Source: CAVDHB01 sp963608705 (GTDB taxonomy: Bacteria > Bacteroidota > Bacteroidia > Bacteroidales > Bacteroidaceae). Taken from it: DNA of 64,000 bases. The stretch is taken from positions 7,519 through 71,518 of the forward strand of contig CAVDHB010000048.1 of the NCBI GenBank assembly GCA_963608705.1, in the 5' to 3' direction. The notes beneath the pieces were generated by a model. The model was not told the DNA's origin and did no database searches. It saw only the letters and a program-made list of their open reading frames with translations. The number at the start of each line of letters is the position of its first letter. Within the stretch, counting starts at the first letter, position 1. Below are positions 43,369 through 51,663 of this stretch, in pieces. The position numbers and the translations under genes are program-made.

Positions 43369-44293
43369 CCTCTTCTCCTTTCTTATAGAGTTGTGCAATC
43401 TCCTCGGCTTGTTTTTCGACAGGAAGGTTTCCGTCTATCCAGTGGATAGGGATGCCGCGGCGTTCCATGCCCCTGAACCATGTCATCTGCCGCTTGGCGA
43501 ACTGGTGGATGGCGATTTCCAGTTGGCGGAACATTTCTTCGTATGTCAGTTGTCCTGTCACATGAAGCGTTACGTATTTGTATTCCAGTCCGTAATAGAT
43601 GAGGCTTTCGGGTTTGATTCCCTCTGCCAAGAGTCCTTTCACCTCTTCAATCAGTCCCTGTGCCAATCTTGCTTTCAGGCGTTGAGTGATACGTTCTCGG
43701 CGTATGTCTCTTTCCACCTTTATGCCAATGGTGAGACTTCGCAGATGAGGGAAGGGGCGTTCGTCCACTTGATGATCAGCATAATATTTATGCACCTCAA
43801 TAGCTCGTATGGCTCTTGCGGGGGAGTCAAGGTCTGTGGTGTTGTGCAGCTGTTTGTAATGCGAGAGAATCTGAGCGAGTTCCTCCATACTCTTCCCTTT
43901 CAGCGAGGAACGCAGTATGGGGTCTTCCGGCACAGGAGACATACGGTATCCTTTCAGTACGGATTCAAGGTAGAGACCTGTTCCTCCGCACAGTATGGGG
44001 CGTTTCCCCTGTCGGACTATCTGTTCGTATGCCTGCAAAAAGTCTCGTTGGTACTCAAACAGGTTGTAACGGTAGCCGGGTTCGGCAATGTCTATCAAGT
44101 GGTAAGGTACAGGAACACCCCCTGCGGAGTAATCCGCCAAGTCCTTTCCTGTACCGATGTCCATCTTACGGTATATTTGTCTGCTGTCTGCGCTGATAAT
44201 CTCTCCGTCAAGAAGTCTTGCTGTTTTTACAGCGAGAGCTGTCTTGCCGCAAGCCGTGGGGCCGAGTATGGTGAGCAGGTCGAATGTGTGCAT
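43355..44293 (-). CDS. miaA: tRNA dimethylallyltransferase
   Basis: A 312-aa MiaA, which prenylates A37 of tRNAs reading codons that start with U. Motifs are the P-loop LGPTACGKTALAV, DGEIISADSRQIYRKMDIGTGK (DSxQ catalytic region), the substrate-binding VPVPYHLIDI and GGTGLYLESVLKG. The C-terminus has RQMTWFRGMERRGI. It is full length. It follows the small membrane protein by 14 bases and is coupled to the lipid kinase downstream. Confidence 0.95.
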   Translation of the reverse strand: MHTFDLLTILGPTACGKTALAVKTARLLDGEIISADSRQIYRKMDIGTGKDLADYSAGGVPVPYHLIDIAEPGYRYNLFEYQRDFLQAYEQIVRQGKRPILCGGTGLYLESVLKGYRMSPVPEDPILRSSLKGKSMEELAQILSHYKQLHNTTDLDSPARAIRAIEVHKYYADHQVDERPFPHLRSLTIGIKVERDIRRERITQRLKARLAQGLIEEVKGLLAEGIKPESLIYYGLEYKYVTLHVTGQLTYEEMFRQLEIAIHQFAKRQMTWFRGMERRGIPIHWIDGNLPVEKQAEEIAQLYKKGEEDENK

Positions 44294-44307
44294 ATCGGGG
44301 TGTCAAC

Positions 44308-44508
44308 TTATAATAAACCAATCAAGAGCACGATGCCGACTATAATGGCTATCACAAGGAAGGTAATCATGAGGCAACCTGCGCTGCAACCTCCGAACGC
44401 TCCTTTTAGCGCACCGCTGAAGATGCCGTCTCCATTTCCTTTCATGGCTCCAAATACGCAACCTACGATACAGCCTATGATGACACAAATAAGTAAGAAT
44501 TCAATCAT
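44308..44508 (-). CDS. small glycine-rich membrane protein
   Basis: A 66-aa protein (start MIEFLLICVIIGCIVGCVFG) with two hydrophobic helices: the N-terminal one and the last twenty residues (MITFLVIAIIVGIVLLIGLL). They are joined by a glycine/cysteine-rich loop (GALKGAFGGCSAGCL). The longer reading from 44556 would begin upstream of the -7 box, so the start at 44508 is used. It lies just before miaA on the same strand; its function is unknown. Confidence 0.65.
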   Translation of the reverse strand: MIEFLLICVIIGCIVGCVFGAMKGNGDGIFSGALKGAFGGCSAGCLMITFLVIAIIVGIVLLIGLL

Positions 44509-44553
44509 GTTGTTTATCTTTTGGGTTAAAGGGACTTGACAAAATCCTTTTTG

Positions 44554-44561
44554 CAAACTTA
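44554..44561 (-). promoter_or_regulatory. promoter -7 box before the small membrane protein and miaA
   Basis: TAAGTTTG on the minus strand, 45 bases before the ATG at 44508. It probably drives the small membrane protein, miaA and lipid kinase genes. Confidence 0.55.
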
Positions 44562-44648
44562 CGGAAAAATCGTGGGAAAAACGAATGGTAAGGGGTAAAA
44601 TAATCTTTCAATCTGGAATAAGAATGACCACCTTCTACTTCATCTGAA

Positions 44649-44736
44649 ATCGAAGCCAGCTTCGTTGCCCATCGAAGCCTGTTTCGTTGCTCATCGAAGC
44701 CAGCTTCATTGCCCATCGAAGCTAACTTCATTTTTT
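44649..44736. repeat. four 22-bp tandem repeats with palindromic core
   Basis: Units start at 44649, 44671, 44693 and 44715. Each contains the palindrome CGAAGCNNGCTTCG or a variant, followed by TTGCCCAT or similar. The period equals that of the array at 6455-6514. The units are contiguous with no unique spacers, so this is not a CRISPR. They happen to be open on the minus strand, but there is no sign of translation. Confidence 0.88.
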
Positions 44737-44810
44737 ATGAAATGTGTTTAATATCCTGTCCAAGTTTCATGCGGATTACACTTACCTTTAAAATACGATG
44801 ACATATATAA

Positions 44811-44847
44811 AAGAGGAGTAAGACTTATCGCAAGTCTTGCTCCTCTT
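44811..44847 (-). terminator. intrinsic terminator after purL
   Basis: A 16-bp stem AAGAGGAGTAAGACTT (44811-44826) with AAGTCTTGCTCCTCTT (44832-44847), one G-T wobble and a 5-base loop, followed on the minus strand by TTTATATAT. It is 63 bases after the purL stop. Confidence 0.85.
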
Positions 44848-44909
44848 AAATAAGTTTCCTAAAGTCTTTTTTACCTAATAATATACCTATCGTGTTCTTC
44901 GGTAGTTTA

Positions 44910-47900
44910 TTATTTCTCGGTATGTTTCTTCACCCATTTGCGTGCGTTTACAAACGCTTCAAGCCACGGGGTGACTTCTTTCTTGCGGTATTCGTTCGGC
45001 AGCCAAGCGCATTGCCATGTGAAGCAAGCTCTTTCCGGGTGCGGCATCATTGCCAAATGGCGTCCGTCTGCGCTGCACAGACCGGCTACGCTGTAGTCCG
45101 ATCCGTTCGGATTACCGGGATAGGCGTCATAATTGTACTTCAAGACAATGTTGTACTTGTCTTCAGGATAGGGGAGATGGAACTTTCCTTCTCCGTGTGC
45201 CACCCATATACCGAGCTTGTCTCCGCTCAACGAGCCGAGCATGACACTCTTGTTCTTCTGTACTTTCACGCCGACGAACGAAGACTCGAACTTGTGCGAG
45301 TCGTTGTGGAGCATCTTTCCTTTGTCCTCGAACTCTGGATTGATGAGGTTCAGCTCCATCATCAACTGACAGCCGTTGCATACTCCGAGAGACAATGTGT
45401 CTTCACGGGCGTAGAAGCGGTCGAGTGCGGCTTTCGCTTTCGGATTGTAAAGGAAGGCGCCTGCCCATCCTTTTGCGGAGCCTAACACATCGGAGTTGGA
45501 GAATCCTCCGCAGAAGACAATCATGTGGATGTCGTCCAAGGTTTCCCGTCCGCTGATGAGGTCGGTCATCATCACGTCTTTCACGTCGAAGCCGGCCAGG
45601 TAGAGCATATAAGCCATTTCACGGTCGCCATTCGTACCTTTCTCACGGATGATAGCCGCTTTGATGCCTGAAGGCGTTCTGCGGTCGGGGTCTGCTCCGA
45701 GGGATTTTAGCGTGCCTTTGAAGTCTTCACCAAATTGAATGTCAAGCGGCTGTTTCTTGTAGTTCTTGTAACGATCCTCGGCCAGATGTTTGGCTGTTTG
45801 TTTGCAGTCGAGCAGGTAAGAGGTCTTGTACCATTCATCACGAAGTTCGTCGATGTCTAACTTGTGCGTGTCTCCGTGGTGTGTGAGTACAAGTTTCCGT
45901 TTGTCGGAAGGCTTTCCGAGTTTCACGAATTCCACGTCAGAAGCGTTCATGATTTCCTTGAACTCGTCTACATTCTTGTCTGCTATTTGCAAAACGATTG
46001 CTGGATTCTCGGAGAAGAGGATGCGGTTGGTATCTTTCTCGTTGAATTTGTCCAGGCTTATCTCCATTCCTCCTTTTTCGTTGGCGAATGTCATTTCAAG
46101 CAGCGTAGTGATAAGACCTCCGGCGGATACATCGTGTCCGGCCAAAACCAGTCCTTTTTCAATGAGTAACTGTACTGCGTTGAAGGTTCTGCGGAAATAG
46201 TCGGGATTCTTTACGGTCGGGATGTCCTCGCCCACTTTACCCAACGTCTGGAAGAAAGCGGAACCGCCTAACCGAAGCTTGTCGCAAGAGAAGTCTATAT
46301 GATAGAATGTGGACTTTTCTTTGTTCGCCATAACTGGTGACACCACTTTCTTCACGTCGCTCACTTCACCGCCCGAAGTCACAATCACAGTTCCCGGGGC
46401 AATAATCTTCTCGCCAGAGGGATATTGTTGTGTCATGGAAAGGGAATCCTTACCTGTGGGCACATTAATCTTCAACGCACAACAGAAGTCGCTCAAAGAT
46501 TTCACCGCACGGTACAGCCGCGCATCTTCTCCTTTCTGGGAACGGCAAGGCCACATCCAGTTGGCGGAAAGAGACACACTATCCAGTTTCTCGGCCAACG
46601 GAGCGAAGACGATGTTCGTCAACGACTCTGCCACAGCCAATACGGAACCCTTTTCAGCTGAGGAAAGTGCGGCTGCCGGTGCGTGTCCCAATGCGGTAGC
46701 GATACCTTTCACTCCACGGTAGTCCAAAGCCACCACGCCACAGTCGCTCAAAGGCAACTGGATTTGACCTTGGCATTGCTGCCTTGCGACTTTTCCTGTG
46801 ACGGAGCGGTCCACCTTATTAGTCAGCCAGTCTTTGCAGGCCACGGACTCCAGCTTCAGCACGTCTTTCAGATAGCTTGTCAGTTTGTCCGTATCGTAAG
46901 AAGCGTTTTCGTAAGGACGGTTGAATGTCTCGTCTCGCATATAGGTCACAGGAGAGTGGCCGAACATTTGCGCCACGTCCAAATCGAAGGGGCGTACACC
47001 GTCTCCCTGCTGGAAAGCGAAGTGTGCGTCGCCAGTCGTCTTGCCCACCACGTACATCGGAGCACGCTCACGTGCGGCGATTTTGCGCACTTTCTCCAAC
47101 TTGTCGTCTTCGATGAGCAAGCCCATGCGCTCTTGAGACTCGTTGGCTATGATTTCTTTGGATGACAAGGTCTTGTCGCCAATAGGCAGTTTGGTCATGT
47201 CTATCAATCCTCCGCAGTCTTCCACTAATTCAGACAGGCAGTTCACGTGTCCGGCTGAACCGTGGTCGTGGATGGAAGTGACAGGATTCTCCTTGTCCTC
47301 GCACAATGCGCGCACAAGGTTGTAGGCTCTTTTCTGCATTTCCGGGTTGGCGCGTTGTACGGCGTTCAACTCGATACCAGAGGAATAGCGGCCGGTGTCT
47401 ACGGAAGACACGGAGCCTCCTCCCAGTCCGATGCGGTAGTTGTCGCCGCCTACCACTACGATGTCCTCGCCTTTCACCGGTTCTTTCTTCAGACAGTCAC
47501 GCTTTGTTCCATAGCCCACACCACCAGCCAGCATAATTACCTTGTCATAGGCGTACACCTCGCTGTTCTCCTTGTGCTCGAATGTGAAGAGTGAACCGCA
47601 GATAAGCGGCTGTCCGAATTTGTTTCCGAAGTCGGACGCACCGTTGGAGGCTTTCACCAGAATCTGTTCTGGGGTTTGATAAAGCCAGGGGCGTTCTTTC
47701 AGTGCCTCTTCCCATTTGCGTCCTTTCTCCAGACGGGGGTAAGAGGTCATGTACACGGCGGTGCCGGCGATAGGCCAGCTTCCGATACCTCCGCCCATAC
47801 GGTCTCTGATTTCTCCTCCCGTACCTGTGGCCGCTCCGTTGAAAGGCTCTACGGTGGTGGGGAAGTTGTGCGTCTCCGCCTTCAGAGAGATGACGGACTC

Positions 47901-48617
47901 AATATCTTTGATTTTAAAATAGTCAGAGGTGGTTTGGTCTTCGGGCGCGAATTGCTCGATGACAGGGCCTTGTGCGAAGGCTACGTTATCCTTGTAGGCG
48001 GAGATGATTTTATGCGGGTTCTCCTTCGTGGTCTTCTTTATCATCTGGAATAGAGAAGACTCCATCTCTTTTCCGTCTATCACGAAGACACCGCCAAAGA
48101 TTTTGTGGCGGCAATGTTCGGAGTTGATTTGAGCGAAACCGAAAATCTCGGAGTCCGTCAGTGGCCTGCCAAGCTGTTTCTCTATTTTGTGCAGGTATTC
48201 CATTTCCGCCTCTGAGAGAGCCAGTCCCTCTTCCTCGTTGTATTTCTCCAAGTCTTCCACGTGTTTGATAGGCTCCGGCTTTATGTCCACGGTGAAAAGA
48301 GATTGGTCAAGCCCCTTGTACATACGTTGCAGCATGGGGTCATGGGTGGCGTTCTCATTGTCCACAGGGAAGTATTCCTCGATACGGGAAATACCTTTGA
48401 GGTTCATGTTCTGTGTGATTTCCACGGCGTTAGTACTCCATGGGGTGATCATCTCACGGCGTGGGCCTACGAAGAATCCGTCTAACTTCTCAGTGTTTTC
48501 TTCATATTCCGCGCCGCCGTAAAGCCAACGCAGCTCGTCAATCTCCGCGGCGGCAGGCTTGTGGTCTGTCTCTGTGGCGATGACACTATTCTGTGGGGTC
48601 TTGAAGAATAAAATCAT
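44910..48617 (-). CDS. purL: phosphoribosylformylglycinamidine synthase
   Basis: A 1235-aa large-type FGAM synthase of de novo purine synthesis, converting FGAR plus glutamine and ATP to FGAM. The N-terminal half has INSEHCRHKIFGG and LKAETHNFPTTVEPFNGAAT; the middle has a second PurM-like repeat (MWPCRSQKGEDARLYRAV). The C-terminal class I glutaminase has the nucleophile Cys in LGVCNGCQLMMELN and His/Glu in MMPHPERACF. Start 48617 (MILFFKTPQNSV) is chosen because the -7 box at 48661-48654 overlaps the longer ATG at 48656. It is transcribed alone. Confidence 0.96.
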   Translation of the reverse strand: MILFFKTPQNSVIATETDHKPAAAEIDELRWLYGGAEYEENTEKLDGFFVGPRREMITPWSTNAVEITQNMNLKGISRIEEYFPVDNENATHDPMLQRMYKGLDQSLFTVDIKPEPIKHVEDLEKYNEEEGLALSEAEMEYLHKIEKQLGRPLTDSEIFGFAQINSEHCRHKIFGGVFVIDGKEMESSLFQMIKKTTKENPHKIISAYKDNVAFAQGPVIEQFAPEDQTTSDYFKIKDIESVISLKAETHNFPTTVEPFNGAATGTGGEIRDRMGGGIGSWPIAGTAVYMTSYPRLEKGRKWEEALKERPWLYQTPEQILVKASNGASDFGNKFGQPLICGSLFTFEHKENSEVYAYDKVIMLAGGVGYGTKRDCLKKEPVKGEDIVVVGGDNYRIGLGGGSVSSVDTGRYSSGIELNAVQRANPEMQKRAYNLVRALCEDKENPVTSIHDHGSAGHVNCLSELVEDCGGLIDMTKLPIGDKTLSSKEIIANESQERMGLLIEDDKLEKVRKIAARERAPMYVVGKTTGDAHFAFQQGDGVRPFDLDVAQMFGHSPVTYMRDETFNRPYENASYDTDKLTSYLKDVLKLESVACKDWLTNKVDRSVTGKVARQQCQGQIQLPLSDCGVVALDYRGVKGIATALGHAPAAALSSAEKGSVLAVAESLTNIVFAPLAEKLDSVSLSANWMWPCRSQKGEDARLYRAVKSLSDFCCALKINVPTGKDSLSMTQQYPSGEKIIAPGTVIVTSGGEVSDVKKVVSPVMANKEKSTFYHIDFSCDKLRLGGSAFFQTLGKVGEDIPTVKNPDYFRRTFNAVQLLIEKGLVLAGHDVSAGGLITTLLEMTFANEKGGMEISLDKFNEKDTNRILFSENPAIVLQIADKNVDEFKEIMNASDVEFVKLGKPSDKRKLVLTHHGDTHKLDIDELRDEWYKTSYLLDCKQTAKHLAEDRYKNYKKQPLDIQFGEDFKGTLKSLGADPDRRTPSGIKAAIIREKGTNGDREMAYMLYLAGFDVKDVMMTDLISGRETLDDIHMIVFCGGFSNSDVLGSAKGWAGAFLYNPKAKAALDRFYAREDTLSLGVCNGCQLMMELNLINPEFEDKGKMLHNDSHKFESSFVGVKVQKNKSVMLGSLSGDKLGIWVAHGEGKFHLPYPEDKYNIVLKYNYDAYPGNPNGSDYSVAGLCSADGRHLAMMPHPERACFTWQCAWLPNEYRKKEVTPWLEAFVNARKWVKKHTEK

Positions 48618-48653
48618 TGTCTTTGTTAATGTGATGATGTTATAATTATGTGG

Positions 48654-48661
48654 CAAAGATA
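48654..48661 (-). promoter_or_regulatory. promoter -7 box of purL
   Basis: TATCTTTG on the minus strand, 37 bases upstream of the ATG at 48617. It excludes translation from 48656. Confidence 0.65.
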
Positions 48662-48721
48662 GCGTTTTTTTTACTTATGACCAAATTAAACAAACGGGAA
48701 AAGCTACTTCATTAAGTGGTG

Positions 48722-48753
48722 TTTGGTGCGTGTCTTTCTTTTTTGTAGCTTTG
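48722..48753 (+). promoter_or_regulatory. promoter of the META-domain lipoprotein gene
   Basis: TTTG at 48722-48725, a 20-base spacer, and TAGCTTTG at 48746-48753: an excellent match to the Bacteroidetes consensus. The ATG follows 34 bases later. Confidence 0.8.
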
Positions 48754-48787
48754 CATCCCGAAACAAATCTCATAAATATTAAACCTT

Positions 48788-49213
48788 ATGAAAAGAATAA
48801 TGACACACATGGGCGTATTTTGCGCGGCGGCTTTGTTGGCTACGGCTTGCGGCACGAGTGGCAAACTCTTCAACGCAGGCGTTGGCCCTGAGGGCAAATG
48901 GAAAATCCAGCAGATTGACAATGAGAAGATAACGGATGTCGAGAAAGAACCTTTTATCCAGTTTGACGCGGCTCAAAAACGGGTGAACGGCACGGCGGGA
49001 TGCAATAACTTCTTTGGTGGCTATACCTATACGGATGGAGGAAAGCTGAAGTTTTCCGATAATATGGGGGCTACCCGGATGATGTGTCCTAATATGAAGT
49101 TTGAGGACAAGCTGTTCCAGACGCTTCCCAAGGTGGAGCGTGTGGCTTACCAGAAGGGAAAGCTCGTGCTGAAAGACGCACAGGGAAACGACTTGGTAGT
49201 ATTAGTGAAATAA
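48788..49213 (+). CDS. META/HslJ-domain lipoprotein
   Basis: A 141-aa protein. A lipoprotein signal ends in LLATACGTSG, where Cys21 would be acylated. The rest is one META/HslJ domain: GKWKIQQIDNEKI, the conserved VNGTAGCNNFFGGYTY and GATRMMCPNMKFEDKLFQTL. HslJ-type proteins are stress-related outer-membrane or periplasmic proteins of poorly known function. It is a single gene between its own promoter and a hairpin terminator. Confidence 0.88.
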   Translation: MKRIMTHMGVFCAAALLATACGTSGKLFNAGVGPEGKWKIQQIDNEKITDVEKEPFIQFDAAQKRVNGTAGCNNFFGGYTYTDGGKLKFSDNMGATRMMCPNMKFEDKLFQTLPKVERVAYQKGKLVLKDAQGNDLVVLVK

Positions 49214-49235
49214 ACTGCCTTTATACGATTCGTAC

Positions 49236-49275
49236 AACGCCAGTCTGCCTTGACTCGTCAAGGCGTCTGGCGTTT
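49236..49275. terminator. terminator between convergent genes
   Basis: An imperfect hairpin, AACGCCAG..CTGCCTTGA with TCAAGGCG..CTGGCGTT, followed by a T-run on the plus strand. It ends the META-domain gene. Confidence 0.75.
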
Positions 49276-49347
49276 TTCAACAATGCCTTCTGGCCGGGAT
49301 GGGAATGGATTTGGCAGACTGTATAGTGTAAATTAGTGTCATGCAGG

Positions 49348-50211
49348 CTAAAGTCTGAAGTCGCTGGGCTTCTTTCCCGTTTTCTTCTTGAACTGCGCCG
49401 AGAAATATTCTGGAGTCTCGAAGTTCAGCCTGTAGGCGATGTCTTTGATAGGCAGCTCGGTGGTGCAGAGCAGGTCTTTGGCCCGTTGCAGCTTGATGAA
49501 CTGGAAATAGCGTGAGGGGGAAAGTCCTGTGTATTCCTTGAACTGCTTGCGGAAGGAGGAATATCCCATGTTCAGTTCGTCGGCTATTTCCTGTACAGTC
49601 ACAGTGGTTTCCATTTCCTCATACATTCTTGCACGTGCCTGGTTGATACGTTCTATCATGGGGCGGTCTTTATGGAATATATGGTTGCGCGCCATGCTGT
49701 ACATAAGTCCCAACAGGTGAGTCACAATGCCGGCCAGCACTTGCTGGAAGCAAGCTTCCTCTCTTTCGGTCACATCCATAGCCTCGTCATAGAGGCGGAT
49801 GATGGCTTCCTTGTAGGCCACTTTGAACATGGGATGCTCGGGAGTGAGGAATCCGTTTCCCACCATGCGCTCTGGGATACTTCCTTTGAAGCCTATCCAG
49901 CGTTGTTTCCATCCAATCTCCCGCAGGGGGTAGTAGGTGTGCCATTCTCCGGGGAACAGCATACACATCATGCCTCGCTCGATGGGAATCTCCCCTGCAG
50001 ACGCAGACCGGAAGATGCCTCTCCCTTCAGTGAAATACAATAGTTGATATTCGTTCAGCACCCTGCCTTTTTCCGGATGGAAGGAGTAGCCGTCCTTGTG
50101 TCCGGGAGTAGGGTAGTCCTCTCCGCTGCATATCGTCTCGTTGCCCACGGTGGTCACACACATACCCCATTCGAGGTCTCTTTCGTTCTCGACAATGTAT
50201 TTCAGTCCCAT
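49348..50211 (-). CDS. AraC-family transcriptional regulator
   Basis: A 287-aa regulator. The N-terminal cupin-like sensor domain (LNEYQLLYFTEGRGIFRSAS, FPGEWHTYYPLREIGWKQRW) probably binds a sugar. The C-terminal double helix-turn-helix has TVQEIADELNMGYSSFRKQF and PIKDIAYRLNFETPEYFSAQ, ending FKKKTGKKPSDFR. It lies 3 bases after a NahK-like sugar kinase, so the ligand may be the kinase substrate or product. A role for the rhamnose operon 7 kb away cannot be excluded, since no other AraC gene is in the window. Confidence 0.88.
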   Translation of the reverse strand: MGLKYIVENERDLEWGMCVTTVGNETICSGEDYPTPGHKDGYSFHPEKGRVLNEYQLLYFTEGRGIFRSASAGEIPIERGMMCMLFPGEWHTYYPLREIGWKQRWIGFKGSIPERMVGNGFLTPEHPMFKVAYKEAIIRLYDEAMDVTEREEACFQQVLAGIVTHLLGLMYSMARNHIFHKDRPMIERINQARARMYEEMETTVTVQEIADELNMGYSSFRKQFKEYTGLSPSRYFQFIKLQRAKDLLCTTELPIKDIAYRLNFETPEYFSAQFKKKTGKKPSDFRL

Positions 50212-50214
50212 CTC

Positions 50215-51297
50215 TTATATGAACGCTTTTATGAAGTCGGCCATCTCTTGTTTGTGTGCGGTGGCTTCCTGGTAGAGCTTGTATTGCGCTTTTGTCCGTA
50301 TAAGGTTATGTTCGGGATACCCAATCTTGTAATAAGTGTCTCCATTCAAGTAGTCGGTGAAGAACCTCACGGCCTGCATATAGGGGAACAGCTGTGTGGC
50401 GAAAGGCAGGTACTTCTTCTCCGTGGAAGTGAGAAAGGTGGCCGAACGCAGATAACCTTCCGTGAAAGCCTTGAATATCCGCATATTGAACTGTACCTTT
50501 GTCAGGTCTTTCTCGTCTTCCTTGGAGGTGTTGGCTGCCGAACGCAGGAAATCTCCAAAGTCGGAGAACACGAAGTTGGGCATTACGGTGTCAAGGTCGA
50601 TGACGCACAGCACGTGTCCTTTGGTGTCGAAAAGCATGTTGCTGACCTTTGTGTCGCAATGGCAGATTCGTTTGGGCAGTTTTCCTTCTCTGTAAAGCTT
50701 TTCTCCAAGGCACATCTCCTCCCCGTGTGCGAACAGTTCATCTGCGATGCCTCTTGTCTCATGCAGCCGTCCGGCCTTGTCCTGCTTGATGGCGGTCTTC
50801 AGTTCTTGTATTCGGAATTCCATATCATGAAAATGAGGAATTATCTCGCCTATCTTCTCCGGGAGGTCTGACAGTAAGTCCTCAAACTCTCCGAACTTGA
50901 TTCCGACCAGTCCTGATGTATGGACGTTCACCGTGTCAAGAGAGACAGAATCAGGGATACACACGCTCATGCGCCAGTAGTTTCCCTTTTCGTCTTTGTA
51001 ATAACTCTTTCCATTGTCCGAGGTGATGAAGCGCAACACTTTCCGTTCAATGTTGTCTTCTCCGCGGGCTTCCAATTTTTTCCGTATATGCTGTGTCACC
51101 ACCTCGATATTGTGTTGCAGCATCTCGACATCTTTGAAAATATGGTGGTTGATGCGTTGCAGTATGTAGTCCGCGCTACTTTCGGAGGCGGTAGTCACCT
51201 TGTAGGTCTCATTGATAAGCCCGGAACTGAGGGTGTCTATGTAGGCCACATCCTCCACTTCGGGAAAATGGGCTATGATATGGAGTAATTCTTTCAT
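50215..51297 (-). CDS. NahK-like aminoglycoside phosphotransferase-fold sugar kinase
   Basis: A 360-aa APH-fold kinase. The catalytic loop ICHCDTKVSNMLFD (HxDxxxxN) and the metal-binding CVIDLDTVMPNFVFSDFGD closely resemble N-acetylhexosamine 1-kinases. The N-terminal SSGLINETYKVTT serves as the ATP loop. It probably phosphorylates an N-acetylhexosamine or related sugar at C1 in a salvage pathway. It has an excellent promoter at 51329-51359 and is transcribed with the AraC regulator. It is not expected to confer antibiotic resistance. Confidence 0.82.
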   Translation of the reverse strand: MKELLHIIAHFPEVEDVAYIDTLSSGLINETYKVTTASESSADYILQRINHHIFKDVEMLQHNIEVVTQHIRKKLEARGEDNIERKVLRFITSDNGKSYYKDEKGNYWRMSVCIPDSVSLDTVNVHTSGLVGIKFGEFEDLLSDLPEKIGEIIPHFHDMEFRIQELKTAIKQDKAGRLHETRGIADELFAHGEEMCLGEKLYREGKLPKRICHCDTKVSNMLFDTKGHVLCVIDLDTVMPNFVFSDFGDFLRSAANTSKEDEKDLTKVQFNMRIFKAFTEGYLRSATFLTSTEKKYLPFATQLFPYMQAVRFFTDYLNGDTYYKIGYPEHNLIRTKAQYKLYQEATAHKQEMADFIKAFI

Positions 51298-51328
51298 AAG
51301 CGAGTGTGTGATATGATTTAATGAAAGG

Positions 51329-51359
51329 CAAATATAGAGAAATTATTTAGATAATCAAA
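51329..51359 (-). promoter_or_regulatory. promoter of the sugar kinase-araC operon
   Basis: On the minus strand TTTG (51359-51356), a 19-base spacer, then TATATTTG (51336-51329). The leader is about 25 bases. Confidence 0.75.
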
Positions 51360-51388
51360 ATGTAAAGGGCGTATTCTTATAAAAAGAT

Positions 51389-51601
51389 GATTATCCGCCA
51401 TCGTACCACGTTTAGGTAGAGACGCGATTCATCGCGTCTCCGCTTTTCATAGTGTTTTAATATCTTGCCAATCACAGATACAATTCATCACTGATGAATA
51501 TGGAGATGCGATGAATGGAGACGCGATGAATCGCGTCTCTACTAGTTTAGTCGTTATATAGCAACGTGCAAGATAGGATCGTGGTACGATGGCGGATAAT
51601 C
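51389..51601. mobile_element. 213-bp MITE-like element
   Basis: It is bounded by perfect 22-bp inverted repeats (51389-51410, starting GATTATCCGCCATCG, and 51580-51601). TATAAAAA occurs just outside both ends and may be a target duplication. Inside are two GAGACGCGAT palindromes (51419-51440 and 51518-51539) and no ORF, as expected for a non-autonomous element moved by a transposase elsewhere. The right end recurs at 30327-30387. Confidence 0.75.
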
Positions 51602-51609
51602 CTATAAAA

Positions 51610-51641
51610 ACGTCTCCATCCCTTGTTTAGAATGGAGACGT
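51610..51641 (-). terminator. terminator after the phospholipase B-like gene
   Basis: Stem ACGTCTCCAT (51610-51619) with ATGGAGACGT (51632-51641), followed on the minus strand by TTTTTATAG. It lies 23 bases after the stop codon of the gene ending at 51664. Confidence 0.65.
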
Positions 51642-51663
51642 TTAGAAGTATGTCACTATTTTC

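Noticed and set aside
43328..44539. 403-aa plus-strand ORF
   Set aside because: It is antisense to miaA and the small membrane protein, whose products are clearly recognisable; its translation has no family features.
44649..44736. CRISPR array
   Set aside because: The 22-bp units are directly contiguous with no unique spacers, contain internal palindromes and have no cas genes nearby.
50215..51297. Aminoglycoside resistance gene
   Set aside because: The APH fold is present, but the catalytic and DLDTVMP motifs match sugar kinases of the NahK type, and the partner is a sugar-type AraC regulator.
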